A DNA stretch of 39,591 nt, from the NCBI GenBank assembly GCA_021464525.1, contig JADRCO010000275.1, forward strand, positions 1-39,591, written 5' to 3'. The position numbers were made by a program, and so were the translations under genes. Each line of letters begins with the position of its first letter. Position 1 is the first letter of the stretch. The stretch is from Rhizophagus sp. LPA8_4_AMF (Eukaryota; Glomeromycota; Glomeromycetes; Glomerales; Glomeraceae). Below are positions 1 through 11,894 of this stretch, piece by piece. A model generated the notes under the pieces. It was not told the origin of the DNA. It searched no databases and was given only the letters and a program-made list of their open reading frames with translations.

Positions 1-388
1 AAAAAAATATCCAGACCATGATATTTACAATCAAGATCTTTATAACATGATATGCGTTATATTTTAATTTAATAAAATAAAGTTGTTTACGGTAAATCGA
101 AATCACATGAATAAATCACGTGAATATATAGGGAGGATACGTATATCCTCCCGTATTAAGTAAAAATTTTCTTTTATTTATTTATTATATCTGATGTGAT
201 AAATTATTATTATTATTATTTGTTAAATATAACATTCTTTCGTTATCATTATAAAAAAAAAATAAATTTCTGTACATTGAAAAAAAGGATTAATATTTAT
301 AAAATAATTATCTACAAATGAATAAAATTTTGAAAAAAAATTTTGAAAAAAAGTGTCTTTTTTAAAAAAAAAATGATTACTAAATAAA
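1..388. other. 3' flank of the endopolyphosphatase gene
   Basis: This AT-rich flank lies downstream of the minus-strand endopolyphosphatase. I see no gene in it. It holds a GC-rich perfect inverted repeat (131-152) and one CACGTG (117-122 region). Confidence 0.6.
131..152. repeat. Perfect 9-bp-arm palindrome near gene end
   Basis: The arms GGGAGGATA and TATCCTCCC flank a 4-base centre CGTA. The arms are far more GC-rich than the surroundings. It lies about 240 bases beyond the stop codon of the minus-strand endopolyphosphatase, so it could be a hairpin in the 3' transcript or a protein-binding palindrome. Function is not shown. Confidence 0.5.
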
Positions 389-2150
389 TTAAAACGTAAG
401 TTCCGAAGCTATATAATCTTCTGGTTCTTTTGCAGGGCATTTCGAATATGAACATTTTTGGAAAGAGCTGCTCTTTCGGATAATCAAATCTCTTGTTCCT
501 ACTAATAAATGTTCTTGAATTTTATCCCATAATGCGCTATTAAGTCCATCAGAAACAATTTTTCTCGCCAATCGTATCCAACTCGGTATTGTTAAATCTT
601 TCAAATAATAATCTTTCCATGTTGTGTATTCGATTGTGAATTCAGGTGTAACGTTTGGAAACAAATTTGCATGGGTTAGATTTATAAAATATTGAGTGTA
701 ACCTAAAGGCGTTAAAAAAGTGTTTTTGAGTGAAGGAGCATCCAAATCAGAAACTTCATTTTTTATCTCAGTCGTGTTATATTTAAATATTCTCAAAGCG
801 GGAAAGAATGTAGGAATTATAGATGGGTTAATATGTACAACAGCATAATTTTTCACATTATCTTCAGTAAGAGGAGGTAATGCACGATAATGAGTGAGAA
901 GTTTTTTCATATACTTTTTAAGATCTTTAACCTTTGTCTCAATCTTCCCATCTTCCTTTTGTCCTTCTTGATCTTCAACGGTTTCATCATCATTTTCTAC
1001 ATTTTCTGGTTCATCATATAAATCATCATCATCTATTGATAGTACCTCATCATCTTCCTTAGGATTATCTTTTTTTATACCACTAGCACTAATGAAAAAG
1101 AAATGATCCATATTTGAATGACCATAATAATGACCTAATATAATGTCTTGATATTTTAATGACAATTGACCATATTTCTTAAAACATGATATCGTGTATT
1201 GTTTAGCCCTCGGTGCAACATGGCCCGTTAAGTAAACTTTCAATCCATTCTTACGAGCTTTTTTCAAAACATTATTCAACCATTTCATTTCAATTGTACC
1301 CGGTTGACCTTCTTCAATACATCCATTAACTGCGGTATTAGCATCATAAAAATATAAAGTGTTTAATGAGACAACGATAAGTTTCCCTGGAATAACTTCT
1401 GTGTAATAATATCCTCCATTAAGAAAAGTTTCATGTTGTCCTTTAGGAATAAAAGGAGACCAGATTTCATGAAGTATTGAAAGAAGTTCATTTGGTCCTG
1501 CACCAATAATATTATTAGGAAAAATATCGTTGTTTCCTATTGATGGTACAATGGGAATGAAATGTGGTGCATGCTTTTTCTTGTTTGAGAATGTTTTTAA
1601 AAATTTTTCAGTTATAAATCTGTTCAATTGGAACATTTCAATAGGTGATCGTGGTATTTTTTCATCATTATCGTGCCTGTTAAAAAAAAACCGGTTATTT
1701 AATTGTGGCTAGGGCACGTGCATAAACGCGCACACAAAGAGATTACGTCACGAACAAAAGAAAAAAGAAATTTTACCTAGAGTTATCACCAGTCCATATA
1801 ATAAAATCGAGCTTATTTTTCCAATTTTTTTCCAACCACTCAAAAGTAGCGTCTATAAGACCAATCGGAGAATCACAAACAGTCGCTGGAGCACCCCAAG
1901 GACCAGATATTCCTTTCAACATATGTTCAGGTTTTTCGACTATTCGAAGATGTTTATGATGACATCTTGATAATGCAGTAACATTATTAACGTAGTGAGG
2001 ATCCGGGTGAAAATCTGTTATATGAAGAAAGTTCCCATGAAGTTCGGGTTCATTTTTTAATTTCGAAAAATTAAAAGAAATGGGTCCAAATAATATGAAA
2101 AGGAAGAAAAATAAAATGGAAAAATATAATATTTTAGTAGAGACTAACAT
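389..2150 (-). CDS. PPN1: Endopolyphosphatase (PPN1-like), two exons
   Basis: This gene encodes a metallophosphoesterase that cuts inorganic polyphosphate internally, normally in the vacuole. Exon 1 is 2150-1777 and exon 2 is 1676-389. The 100-base intron opens AG|GTAAAA and closes TTTTAACAG, and splicing gives 553 aa. Residues 9-26 form one hydrophobic signal-anchor, as in type II vacuolar endopolyphosphatases. Metal-site motifs appear in order: D46-x-H48 (HITDFHPD), G121-D122-N123 followed by HDND across the splice, G172-N-N-D175, then GHVAP and GHYYGHSNMDH. The GNND form and the GDNxRHDND string are typical of Ppn1 rather than acid sphingomyelinases. An Asp/Glu-rich stretch of about 60 residues follows the last motif block and is probably a disordered insert. 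The C-terminus has paired cysteines (CSYSKCP). Yeast Ppn1 is longer (about 670 aa). Splicing is inferred from consensus and family alignment; the family call is firm. Confidence 0.93.
1715..1720. promoter_or_regulatory. CACGTG (Pho4-type E-box) in endopolyphosphatase intron
   Basis: GGGCACGTGC lies inside the only intron of the endopolyphosphatase gene. In yeast the orthologue (PHM5/PPN1) belongs to the phosphate regulon and Pho4 binds CACGTG. CACGTG also occurs several times elsewhere in this window, so the link is suggestive only. Confidence 0.3.
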
Positions 2151-3688
2151 TTTTTTTTTATATATATTAAAAAAAAAATGAGTGTACGATAAATAAAAAA
2201 AATGAGTTGTACGATAAATAAAAGAGAAAAAAAATAATGAAATGAAAAAAAAAAAATTGCAGTTTAGGGGATTTTAAAGGATCGGTTTTAAAGAATTTTT
2301 TTTTGAATTCTGTCACGCGATAGTATAGATTTATGAGAATGGACTTTTTGACGTAATTCATAATAATACCCGAATTATTAATTACTTTGTGATAAGCCGA
2401 AATGTGGGGTTTTTTTTAATTATTGATTACTACAAATAAAGAATGCACATTTTGTAATTCTTAAATCTGATTGGTTGTCCTATAAAGATATCATAATCGG
2501 AAATTCAAATGAAAGTAAACAAATAAATGCAATACTATTTAGGAGGCTCATATATATTGTATGACGAAAAGAATTTAATAAGGTAAATTTGGGGGGTAAG
2601 CATATAATGTATGTATATACATATATATGAAAAAAGGATTGTTAAAAAGGATGAAAAAAAATGCTATTTTATTTACCATGATGACATAATTACACAAACA
2701 ATAAAAACAATAAAACACTTAAGTAGTGTAAGCTACTTAAACTATCTCTTATCGGTTTTTCCATTTTAGGGACCAATGATCTTCATTGGAACGACCTCGT
2801 TGTTTTCTGATAAGGTCACGATAAAGTAGAGATATTATTCTATTCTAAGCGTTTTAGGGTACGTACCATAATTATAAGCCAACAGAATCAACAACATTCT
2901 AAATGCAATCGCTCATTCGTCTTTCTTGGCGAAAAAAAAAGATTCTTTTATTTGAGATAAAAAGGATAACAAAAAAAAAAATCATTTTAGTTTACGCCAT
3001 ACCATATTAAATGATCGTTGAAAGGATGCTGCACATCATGATACATTTGAAGAAGTAAATCTTTAATCTCCTAATCTTCGTTAATCTTCTAAATTCTAAC
3101 AAAAACGTGTTTGATGTGCCTTCATGTGAGAGGAAAAAAAAAAAGATTTTTTTTTTCATGATTATCTAAAGAGTTGGTAAAAAAAAAGAAAAAAAATCTT
3201 TTTTTTTTATCCAATCGTGAACAAATAAGGATTTTGAATAGTTCTTCGTGCGGAAAATACCAAGTTCTATTACATAGAATACTTTATTGGAAATTTACCG
3301 CACGTTCCACGCACATAATTTTACGTAAAAGTTAATTATAATAATAATGGAATATCTATTCCCCTTAAAAAATGCTTTCTTTTTTTTTAAAATTCCGGAA
3401 TTGACCTAATTAGTTAAGAAGTTGATCGGAATTGATCGGAAAAAAATGGTACTAAATTTTTAATTATAACAAGTTTTAAGGGTTAAATTTTAAAATTAAG
3501 ATGATGAAATTATTTTTAATTTAACTCCCAAAATTAGTATCATCAATCACTTTTTAAGGGATAATTATTAATGATTATTACAAAAAGTATTATTAATTTC
3601 TAAAAAAGTAAATTATTATTATTATTATTTGTAAAAAGGGAACTGGTAATAGAAGATGATCATGTCGATCATTGGTCCATATTTAACT
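2151..3688. other. Intergenic region, promoter side of endopolyphosphatase
   Basis: This 1.5-kb AT-rich region should hold the endopolyphosphatase promoter (minus strand). I see no gene. Visible structures are a 7-bp-arm palindrome CCAATGA/TCATTGG near 2772-2788 and opposed A and T runs at about 3131-3209 that could fold into a long A:T hairpin. Confidence 0.5.
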
Positions 3689-4480
3689 CTAAAAAGTATA
3701 ACTAAAAAATATTAATGCAATAATGAATATATATAAAATGTTAAAACTAGAAGTTAATGATGTAACTTTTACTTGATTTGAACTTTTTACTAATAGTAGG
3801 TCAGATAAATCATCCGGATCAGGAGTGATAAGCTGCTGATTGGAGAAATAATTATCCCAACCTGTGAAAGATTCAAAACCTTGAATAAGTTCACTTAAAA
3901 TAATATATTGAAAATCTGAACTAACATCAAAACTTAAATTAAAATATGCGTTAATATTATAATCTCCCCATTGAGGTTCGAGTTCTAATAAAAATTGTTT
4001 TACTAATGTTTGCGGATATTGTTTTACTATTTTATCTTCATCATCTTGTAAATGTATCGTTCTCGCTGCATTTGCGTTCTCAAGAATATTTTCATCACAT
4101 ATTCCAAATTCTTTACATAAATCGACAAATGTAACATTAACTTTTATTGGTTTATTAAATTTTATTAAATTTTCTATCATTTCTCCTGCTGATTTAAGTC
4201 CATCTTTTACTAAGATTCGATCTTGAAAATCTTGAAAATTACAATTATAACTAAACTGAAATATATTAATTGATATATCGTTCAATGAACGTTCCCTTTC
4301 CTTTTTTTTTCCTTGTGAATCGCATACTGAAGAATCTTTCTCCCATGGTTTAAATGGATTTGAACATTCCCAACATTTTGCATTTATATGAGTTAATGAA
4401 TTTACTTGAATTATAGATTCAATGCTAGTATAAAACAAAACTGGAAGAATAAATGAAAATAAAACCGATGATTTTTTCAT
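3689..4480 (-). CDS. Secreted GPI-anchored protein, inactive metallopeptidase-like
   Basis: This is a single-exon gene of 263 aa. Residues 1-29 look like a signal peptide. A short Cys-containing segment (CWEC, about 36-39) is followed by a globular part, and the last 20 residues are a hydrophobic tail after a Ser/Asn-rich stretch, as in GPI-anchored proteins. The core (about 80-220) has the layout I associate with a fungal secreted zinc-metallopeptidase-like family: a long helix, a beta strand with N-glycosylation sites (NVT, NLS), then a helix that normally carries HExxH before a GFxSxWxxYF segment. Here that helix reads S196-E197-L-I-Q200-G, so both zinc-binding His positions are absent. 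If the family call is right, it is a pseudoenzyme exposed at the wall or membrane. The secretion signals are visible; the family is recalled, not searched. Confidence 0.75.
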   Translation of the reverse strand: MKKSSVLFSFILPVLFYTSIESIIQVNSLTHINAKCWECSNPFKPWEKDSSVCDSQGKKKERERSLNDISINIFQFSYNCNFQDFQDRILVKDGLKSAGEMIENLIKFNKPIKVNVTFVDLCKEFGICDENILENANAARTIHLQDDEDKIVKQYPQTLVKQFLLELEPQWGDYNINAYFNLSFDVSSDFQYIILSELIQGFESFTGWDNYFSNQQLITPDPDDLSDLLLVKSSNQVKVTSLTSSFNILYIFIIALIFFSYTF

Positions 4481-5182
4481 TCTTTGTCCTACCGCAGCTA
4501 CTTAATTTTTATTATATAATTATTATGTATTAATTATGTAAAAAAGAAACTTGTCGAAAAAAAAAATTCTGTGATTATTATTCTTGACCATATAATTTAT
4601 AATTCATGCAAGGCTATTTATTTTATTCGAATTACCATTATCACATACTTACGTTTGTTGATCGGCTTTAAATCCTCTGATTTACTTATGACATTATTGC
4701 TCCACGTGAAAAAAATGAATCTATTCTTTTTTATTGATCATCACTTTTTCAATTTTGTGATAATTTAAAAAGAAGTATTTAGTTGTTCAGATCCAACTTT
4801 TAATTACTGTATTGCATGTAATACAAGTTCTTTTTCATCACTCAAACCCGTAAATCTAGAAATTTCTGACGAATGTCTTTAAATTAAATGTTATATTGCG
4901 TCTTTAATTGTGTCACTATAGTCTCGTACTAATAATCCATTATTGTTTAAACACCTAAAGACACGTGTTAAACCTTCTTTCGACAACATATTTAAAATAA
5001 TACTTTTGTTCCTTTTTTCATCGTCAAAAATCATTTATTTACAATAAAGAATATACACAATTCAAAATTTAATTACCGTATATTGAGTAGAGGTGGTGCT
5101 TATAAGGGTGCTTTCCCGATTTTACGGTTCTTATGGTAATCCTAGAATGTTGTCTGACGCTATAATCCTGAACTGACAAAAT
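4481..5182. other. Upstream flank of the secreted protein gene
   Basis: AT-rich sequence that should contain the promoter of the minus-strand gene ending at 4480. A 65-codon open frame on the plus strand lacks any protein-like character. I see no gene. Confidence 0.5.
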
Positions 5183-5608
5183 TAATGTTGCGGGCGAAAT
5201 TGTTTTGTGATTGGCGAAACATTTCTCCTTTTGAGGTCAAATCCCGAAACTTCCATAATCTCCGAAACCTTAAACAATAAATTAATTAATATCCGAAACT
5301 TGCCCATACCTAATTTATAAAAAAAAAACAATAAATGTGTTAAAATGATTTATTATTTTGTAATTATCACAAAATTTACATAGACCTCAATAATTTCATT
5401 CAAATTTCATTAAACGCCTCTGCATCTAAATTTAAATATATTATTCAATTTAAATATTTCTTTCTTATTGTTATTCCATACTACGCCGCACGTTGTGATA
5501 TGCCAATCAAGGTTACGGAGGTTTTGGAGGTTACGAAAAAATTTCGGAGATTTCGGTTTCACCACTTGTTGCAAAACTAGTTTCGGAGGTCTCGCACCCG
5601 AAACATTA
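5183..5608. repeat. Candidate MITE with TAATGTT-CGGG ends
   Basis: The left end (TAATGTTGCGGGCGAAA) and the reverse complement of the right end (TAATGTTTCGGGTGCGA) match closely. Inside, CCGAAAC and TCTCCGAAA units recur on both sides in opposite orientation. No clear target duplication was found, so the limits and family are uncertain. Confidence 0.35.
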
Positions 5609-5779
5609 GACCTGACCCTAGTTTCATATTAAACATTATACTAATAAATTTGTTCGAATCATTTAGTTAAAAATAGAAAAAGGTATAATAAGAAAAATAT
5701 GTCTTATTACATCATATTTAAAAATTTTCATATGAAAAATAGCTAATTATTTAATTTATTTACACAATATGAAATTTGA

Positions 5780-5885
5780 CCAGGCTAAGGAGGGCGCTCG
5801 GGGGACGGAAAGAGTCAAAGCCCCACCAAGCGAGTGGGACCGACAAGCTCGGCCGGGATCAAAATAATAAAAATAATAAAATGTG
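5780..5885. repeat. GC-rich block with A-rich tail, SINE-like
   Basis: About 75 bases of unusually GC-rich sequence (GCTCGGGGGACGG, CTCGGCCGGGATC) run directly into an AATAATAAA-type tail. This is how a short retroposed element looks. I could not fit A and B boxes to it. A second stretch at about 6045-6120 has a weak tRNA A-box look (TGGCTGAATGG) and GTCCGCGC, and may be another relic. Confidence 0.3.
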
Positions 5886-6800
5886 GCCGGAATCACACAG
5901 CCACAAGGATAAATAATTTAATTAAAAAATATTTATTGTACTTTGCGCAATATTTGTTGTACCAGTTTTTGACTCTTCGCTTCATCTATTTTTATTTTAT
6001 TTAAAAAAAAAAAAATTTTGTTAATTGTTACGGATTGTGGATTGGCTGAATGGAGTAATCGTCCGCGCTGTGCAGAAAATGGGGGTAATGGCTGTGCCAG
6101 CCACATATTAAGCTAGTGATCACGTGAAGGGCACACAACATATGAATTACAGAACTTTACCTTGAGGTAAATAAAAAATTATTTATATATTGAAATAAGA
6201 ATATTAATAGTTAATGCTATGTTTTAAGTAAATTATTGATTGATTAGATATTGTGTTAAATGAATTCTAAGATTTTTCCTCTGAAAAATGTAAATAACTC
6301 TAATATGGAATAACTTTTATTTGAACACTCATTAATCAAAGAAGGAAACACAAGCTCACGTAAATTTGATTGCTGATAATAGAAAATATATTTATTTTTT
6401 TTTTTAATCGCATTGATGATTTATTTAATAATTACATGTATATAGAAATTTTTTCGCACCTAATACGATAATTGAAATAATCATTTGATGATTGATGAAA
6501 GAATGTATCATATGAAAAGGTTGAGTTTGGTTCTGAAAAGCCTGCAGCAAAAGAATTCCGAGTCATTTTTCGAGATAATTGCATAGGATTTGATAAGTAA
6601 ATCTGGAGCGCTGAAGTCACGTAATTAATTTGGGATAGAACTTCTGTTTGAAATTAGGATATTCGAATATTCGTTTATTAATCATTAAATTTGGATTCGA
6701 ATGTCCACGTCTTTAACACAAGTTACAATGCAAAATTAATGCAACGCTTTTTGTTAACAGGCCGACGGCAAGTATGACCACAGATATTACCAGACCTGAG
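5886..6800. other. Intergenic, no gene seen
   Basis: AT-rich sequence apart from a mixed-composition stretch at 6030-6140. The 62-codon minus-strand frame at 6432-6620 shows no family features. I see no gene. Confidence 0.4.
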
Positions 6801-7003
6801 TAAATAATCACCTCTATAAGTGCACCCTCTATAAGTGCACGCACTATATAAATTCTCTTTAAGTGCACGGTGACCTGGTCTCAACTTACTGTATAAGAGC
6901 TCTTAATATATTTTACTCTCTAAATGCACACCCTCTCTAAGTGCGCATTCTACTATTTTTTTACTATGATCCCAAGGAGGGTGCACTTAGAGAGGTGTCA
7001 CTG
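6801..7003. repeat. MITE with CACCTCTAAGTGCACCCTC ends
   Basis: The left end CACCTCTATAAGTGCACCCTC is mirrored by the right end, whose reverse complement reads CACCTCTCTAAGTGCACCCTC after CAGTGA. TA follows the right end, as in Tc1/mariner-type elements. Inside the left arm a 15-base unit (CCTCTATAAGTGCAC) is repeated in tandem at 6811-6825 and 6826-6840. An older copy of the same element lies at about 37860-38190. Confidence 0.65.
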
Positions 7004-10000
7004 TATTATTTTTACCACAGTGCGAGCTGGGTGTGTGCGAATTTTTTACACTGTTCATGTGGTGCGATGATCTATTTTGCATAGTTAATAGTTTCGAGTG
7101 CCATATTCATGCGTTCATTAGTATGAAAAATGAAAATTCGATATTATTAGTAGTAGTAAATAACCTGAAGGGTGCTAAAAGCATAAGTTATAGAATGATA
7201 TCGTAAGACTGAAAAATCGAAGGATGGTACAAGTATTTCGGAAAAAAGCTGTGCCAAATATTTGAGTTATATTTTTCCTGATCGCTGTCATCCATTACTA
7301 TGTCCTCTGTTTCGCCGTTGATACCAGACTATGGCTTACAACTTTAGTCCATTATTATTGTACTATCATGGATATTATTGTCGGAATTGATCATTGAAGA
7401 TCCAAAGAATTTGACCGAACAGGTCTTTAACGAGTTCTAGAAGTTTATTTTTTCTAAGTTTCCTATCTATATAAATAGGGAAAATTCTATCCTCATCTTT
7501 TTTTTTTTATTCAATTTTGTATGCAGTGCTGTATCAAACGTACACAACAAATTTGAGATAGCTAAATCCACTCCATTTCTGATCACCGGAGAAATTAGAA
7601 ATTATTGTTCTAAGCAAGATCCTTCAGGTAATGAGGAAGAAATCTTATTTTGCGATTTCGTTAAGATCTGTAGAATCTATTGTTTCTAGTTATTAGTTCC
7701 GTCTAGAATTATCGTATTCACTTGTCTTACTACCTAAATGTTCCTATTATCGATAACATATGGACAAATACTAGTGTAATAAACAGGAAAAGCTCATAAT
7801 ATTGTGGAAATTCAGTGGAACTGGGCTTCGCCCAAATTTTGTTCTAAAGTTTGATCAACATCAGACTGAGCATCTTTCATTTTGGGATCCGTACAAAATC
7901 CCGAATGTCAAAATCCCGAATGGTACGTTGGAATATTAGAAGTATTACAAGGGGGTGCACCGTCCTGAACGGTGAACCCAAAGACAATTAATGAAAAAGC
8001 TAACTTCTAAGGTAGTTGTAATTCTTTCTTCTATCTCACAATTTTATAGTGTAATAGTAATAAAAATGGGTCTTTATTACGTATGTTACATATGGGCCAT
8101 GCTGATATTTTATACACGTGATAACATCGTTCATCCGTAAATAGTTTTTAAATCTTATTAACGGATTATGATAATTCCATAGATCGGCGGATATGACCAT
8201 TCATACATTTAGTTAAAAACTTAAAGCTTAATTTAATCACATACCAATTTTATTAAAGTTTATTATAATTTTAAAAATAAGAAACATATGATGTTAGACC
8301 AGAATATTTTTTACTGATAATTTTTTTTGTATCTATTATTATAATATTTTTGTTTATCCGTATTAATTTTACTCAAAAAGATTTTTTCGTAAGAAAATGT
8401 CTCCACCTATAGAAAAAGCCTTAAAATTTGATTTCGCTGATATATATATAAATATGCCGCTATGATCCACTCATCTTCAAGGAATTTGTTGGTTAATGGT
8501 ACGTTTCAATTTTTCACCAGTACAGAATTCAGCATGTAAGGCCATTCATATGAAATCAGGGACAGTTTCAGTCACTTAGCCATTCTGTTGTTAAAAGTAA
8601 ACGGGGAACGAAATTTGAAAAGCGGAAGTGCTGTTTTTGTCAATGAATATATGAATAATCTAATAATAAACCTTTTGATTAAATTTCATGATTAGATAAG
8701 ATATTTGATAAACATAATTTTGGCCAACATAAACGATAAAATCATGCGAGTACATGAATCTTAGCTATTTCAAAATTTCGGATGAATTAGTCTACCACTG
8801 GAAATAGCCATTTTATTCAATCTTAGATAAACAATTGACTCTTTCATTCTCAAGGCGACCTTAAATCCATATAACACCATGTTTAAACGTTAATTCGAGG
8901 TAAGAACTTTGCGTCCAACCTTTCTACTTCTCAACCGAACGCCAACATCAAGGAAAAGTAAAGAAAAGGACCAAACTAAATTCAAAAAGTTTTTTTACAT
9001 TAAAACTTTGGACTTTCTAATATCGGTTGAGGATTCACTAGCAATGTGCCTAACAGCAATTACGTATGGTACCTTTGATGAAAGAAAAGTGTGAATTTTA
9101 TGTATTGACATAATCTGGGACAAAAATGTTAATTGCAGATATCGTTTACATGTTGAGGCAGTCGTATTTTAATAGCTTTACATCAGTAGATAGTGGCTTT
9201 ACATTAAGTAGATAGTCTAGTTAATTTTTTATACTCTTTATTATATATTAATGAGTTTCACCTAAAATAAAATTAAATAACTATTCGGATAAAATTTTTA
9301 CATCGATTCACATTGTATCGTAAAGTAAGATAATTTATATTTACTTTCGAATATTTTGGATATTTTTAATGGTAGAGACATTCGAAGTAAAATAGATTCT
9401 GTCCGACATAACACCAAAGATAACGTTTTATACTATTCTGATTCCAATATTATCCAAATCGTTTATCTTTCTTATTCAACCTCAGATAAAGTTTCTTCAA
9501 CCGGATCTTATTTTAAAAAAGAAAAGAAAAAGAAAAAATAGAGTTCTTTTGCCAATAATAACGTACTGCATATATTATGCATCTGCGTGACAAATAGAAG
9601 TCATCAATATCTCTCTAATGTACATGATCAAATCGAGATTTAATCTGTTGTGTATTTTCGAGGATTTTTAGAATTTTTAAAAATTGTTTGTAATACATGA
9701 TTTACAGAACTTTAATTTTATACTTTTTTTTTTTGATTGCACTCTATTTTGTTAAAGATAAAATATATTTTACTATATTACACATTTATTATTTCACGCG
9801 CAACTTGCTTTTTTTTTCTTTATATATTTATTATTAAATTAATCGTAAAAAAAAAAATACATTTTTTATACGGGATATGGACTTTACATTCTTTACATTG
9901 AACTTATTATGCATTGAATATTTCGTTACATCAATTTTGATATAACTCAATGTTGATCTCTCTCATGTTAACAAGAAGGAAACTAATTGAAGGCTTTATT

Positions 10001-11536
10001 CTCAATTGGTGATGGATTATCGAAAGCGCAAGCATCGCTATCAAATATGGATATTAATATCAAACACATATTTGAGTAAATAGCAAAGAAACAATTTCTG
10101 ACAATTGGATTGGTTTTAATAAGGACTTTACATAGTAAAATAATTGCGCAGAATTTCAAACGAGTAAATTCAATTTGTTCTTTTCCCCTACAATATAATT
10201 TTTTAGTATCAAAAAAAAAATGATTTATTGGTGTTTCGTTTTTTCCAAATTTAGAAAAAAAAAATGATTAGGGGGTTGAGACACAAAAATTAAGTATTTT
10301 TTATTGGTTTAAATTAATATTATATAAATAATTGAATATTATTGGTTAAAAAAAATCTTATCTTGGGTATAATGTAGGTAATAGCCCTTGCACATTTTAA
10401 TATTTTCTGAATATTGACAAGTTTTAAATGTTTTACATAGATGAAGGTAAATTTATCGTTTAAGACGAAGCGTAAACATTATACATTGTGAGTCACTTCT
10501 GATTATAAAAAACATCTGATTATAAAAGAAATTTTTTTAAAACATCGGTACCTAACGATTTATTAACTGTTAATATTTTAAAATTCACAAGTTTTATGAA
10601 TCGTTACAATATTTTTCGATACAGTCCATTTTCTAATTTAAAATAATCGATTAAATATATATTTTTTAGAAAATATTATTCCTTAAAAATTTTTTTTTCT
10701 AGTTTTGAAAGGACGAAACATTTCCCGTTTGTACAATTTTCATTCATTATTTTTAGATTTTTAGATTGTTCTGCTTTTTTTTTCTTATTGCAACTCGAAG
10801 AAATCAAACAAACCATTTTAATTACAAAATCTTTGCTGCTAGGCAATTTCTACTATAGATTCTACATTACATTGAAAAAAAATGCGAGATTAACGAATCC
10901 ACCTTTCAATGAATACATGGCATGATTACTCTTAAATAATCATCAATAAAGGTTTTATCTTTATCATATTCTCAGACGATGATGAAATTGATGTTAATAT
11001 CCTGGTATAAATAATAGTTGTCGACATGAAATTTTCGGTGATAAAACTACAATTTACTAATTTTCACTCGCTCAAAAAAATTAACCACAAGATTTATTAA
11101 CGTTTAATTAAATCGTCGAGTGTTTGAAAGAAAAAACCAACGGTCAGACTTGATTATGACATGAATCGATATAGAAAATTTCATGAAATGAATCGAATAT
11201 ATACCACACTTTGTAAATTTATATATATACACACTTGTAAATTTTGAGTCCTTTTTTTTTTATATTAATTGATAGTTATTTCTATAAAACAAAAATCTTT
11301 TTTTAATTTTATTATTAAGTACAAAATTTTCTAGAAAGGATGTAAAATTACAAAAGCACACTTTTTTTAAAAAAATTAATATAAATATACATAATAAAAT
11401 AAAGAAAAAAAAAATAGAATAGAATATAAAAATGAAAATAATAAAAAACCACACAAAATTTATTAAATTAATTTATATGTGTAATTAATTATTAAGGGAG
11501 GATGATAAAATATTTATATAATTCATCTAGAATTCT
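7004..11536. other. Large gene-poor interval
   Basis: About 4.5 kb with no gene that I can support. It has a possible orphan exon (7527-7689) preceded by a TATA-like CTATATAAATAGG at about 7469, a GGGATCC/TCCCGAATG direct-repeat patch at about 7885-7930, a small CACCGT/ACGGTG hairpin near 7957-7973 and many A/T runs. The open frames at 8909-9094, 9356-9541 and 11260-11454 lack start codons in good context or family features. Confidence 0.45.
7527..7689 (+). CDS. Possible orphan coding exon
   Basis: After a possible acceptor TATGCAG, an open frame of 53 codons ends in TAG at 7687-7689. It has a mixed, protein-like composition (for example KSTPFLITGEIRNYC). The frame is also open upstream to about 7440 but has no ATG. 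I do not recognise the product. It could be a relic or a chance open frame. Confidence 0.2.
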
Positions 11537-11894
11537 TTATAATCCACCATCATCTCCTTCAGCACTGTTGCCATTATCGGTAACATTTTTGGGAATTTCA
11601 TCATCAGGATCGTATGCATCAAGATCACCATCTCCATCTGAAGAGACAGGAATTGAATCTGATTGTAATTCTGTTTGATTTGTTTCGGCACGCTTAACAA
11701 AGGCAACTAAAAATATTGATAAATCAAAAATATTAATAAAGAACTACTATTATTAATAAAATAGTTTTAGTTATATGCATAATGTATTTACCTCTTCGAT
11801 GCACACGCTGCACAGGAGCGGCAGTAACTGAAAGAATTACACCGATTAAAGCAACGAATAAAGTGATAATTATGACAGCTTTAGTGTTAACCAT
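11537..11894 (-). CDS. Small secreted protein with Kex2 site, two exons
   Basis: Exon 1 is 11894-11792 and exon 2 is 11706-11537. The 85-base intron begins GTAAATAC and ends TTTTTAG, and the product has 90 aa. Residues 1-26 form a clear signal peptide (VIIITLFVALIGVILSVTAA). Dibasic sites follow at HRR (about 32-34) and FVKR (about 37-40); the second is an ideal Kex2 site releasing an acidic peptide of about 50 residues. That peptide has N-glycosylation sequons and a DGDGDLDAYDPDDE stretch whose D-x-D-x-D spacing resembles calcium-binding loops (EF-hand or thrombospondin type 3), although it is too short to be a full domain. It is not a known effector that I can name. The exon structure is inferred from splice consensus and continuous frame. 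Confidence 0.75.

Noticed and set aside
6045-6120. tRNA-like A-box and GTCCGCGC string
   Set aside because: No B box or cloverleaf could be fitted, so not called as a tRNA gene.
8909-9541. Two 61-codon open frames in the gene-poor interval
   Set aside because: They begin at non-ATG codons, show no family features and one ends in a lysine run from an A-rich repeat.
11260-11454. Hydrophobic minus-strand open frame of 64 codons
   Set aside because: Phe/Ile-rich sequence produced by A/T composition downstream of the secreted-protein gene.
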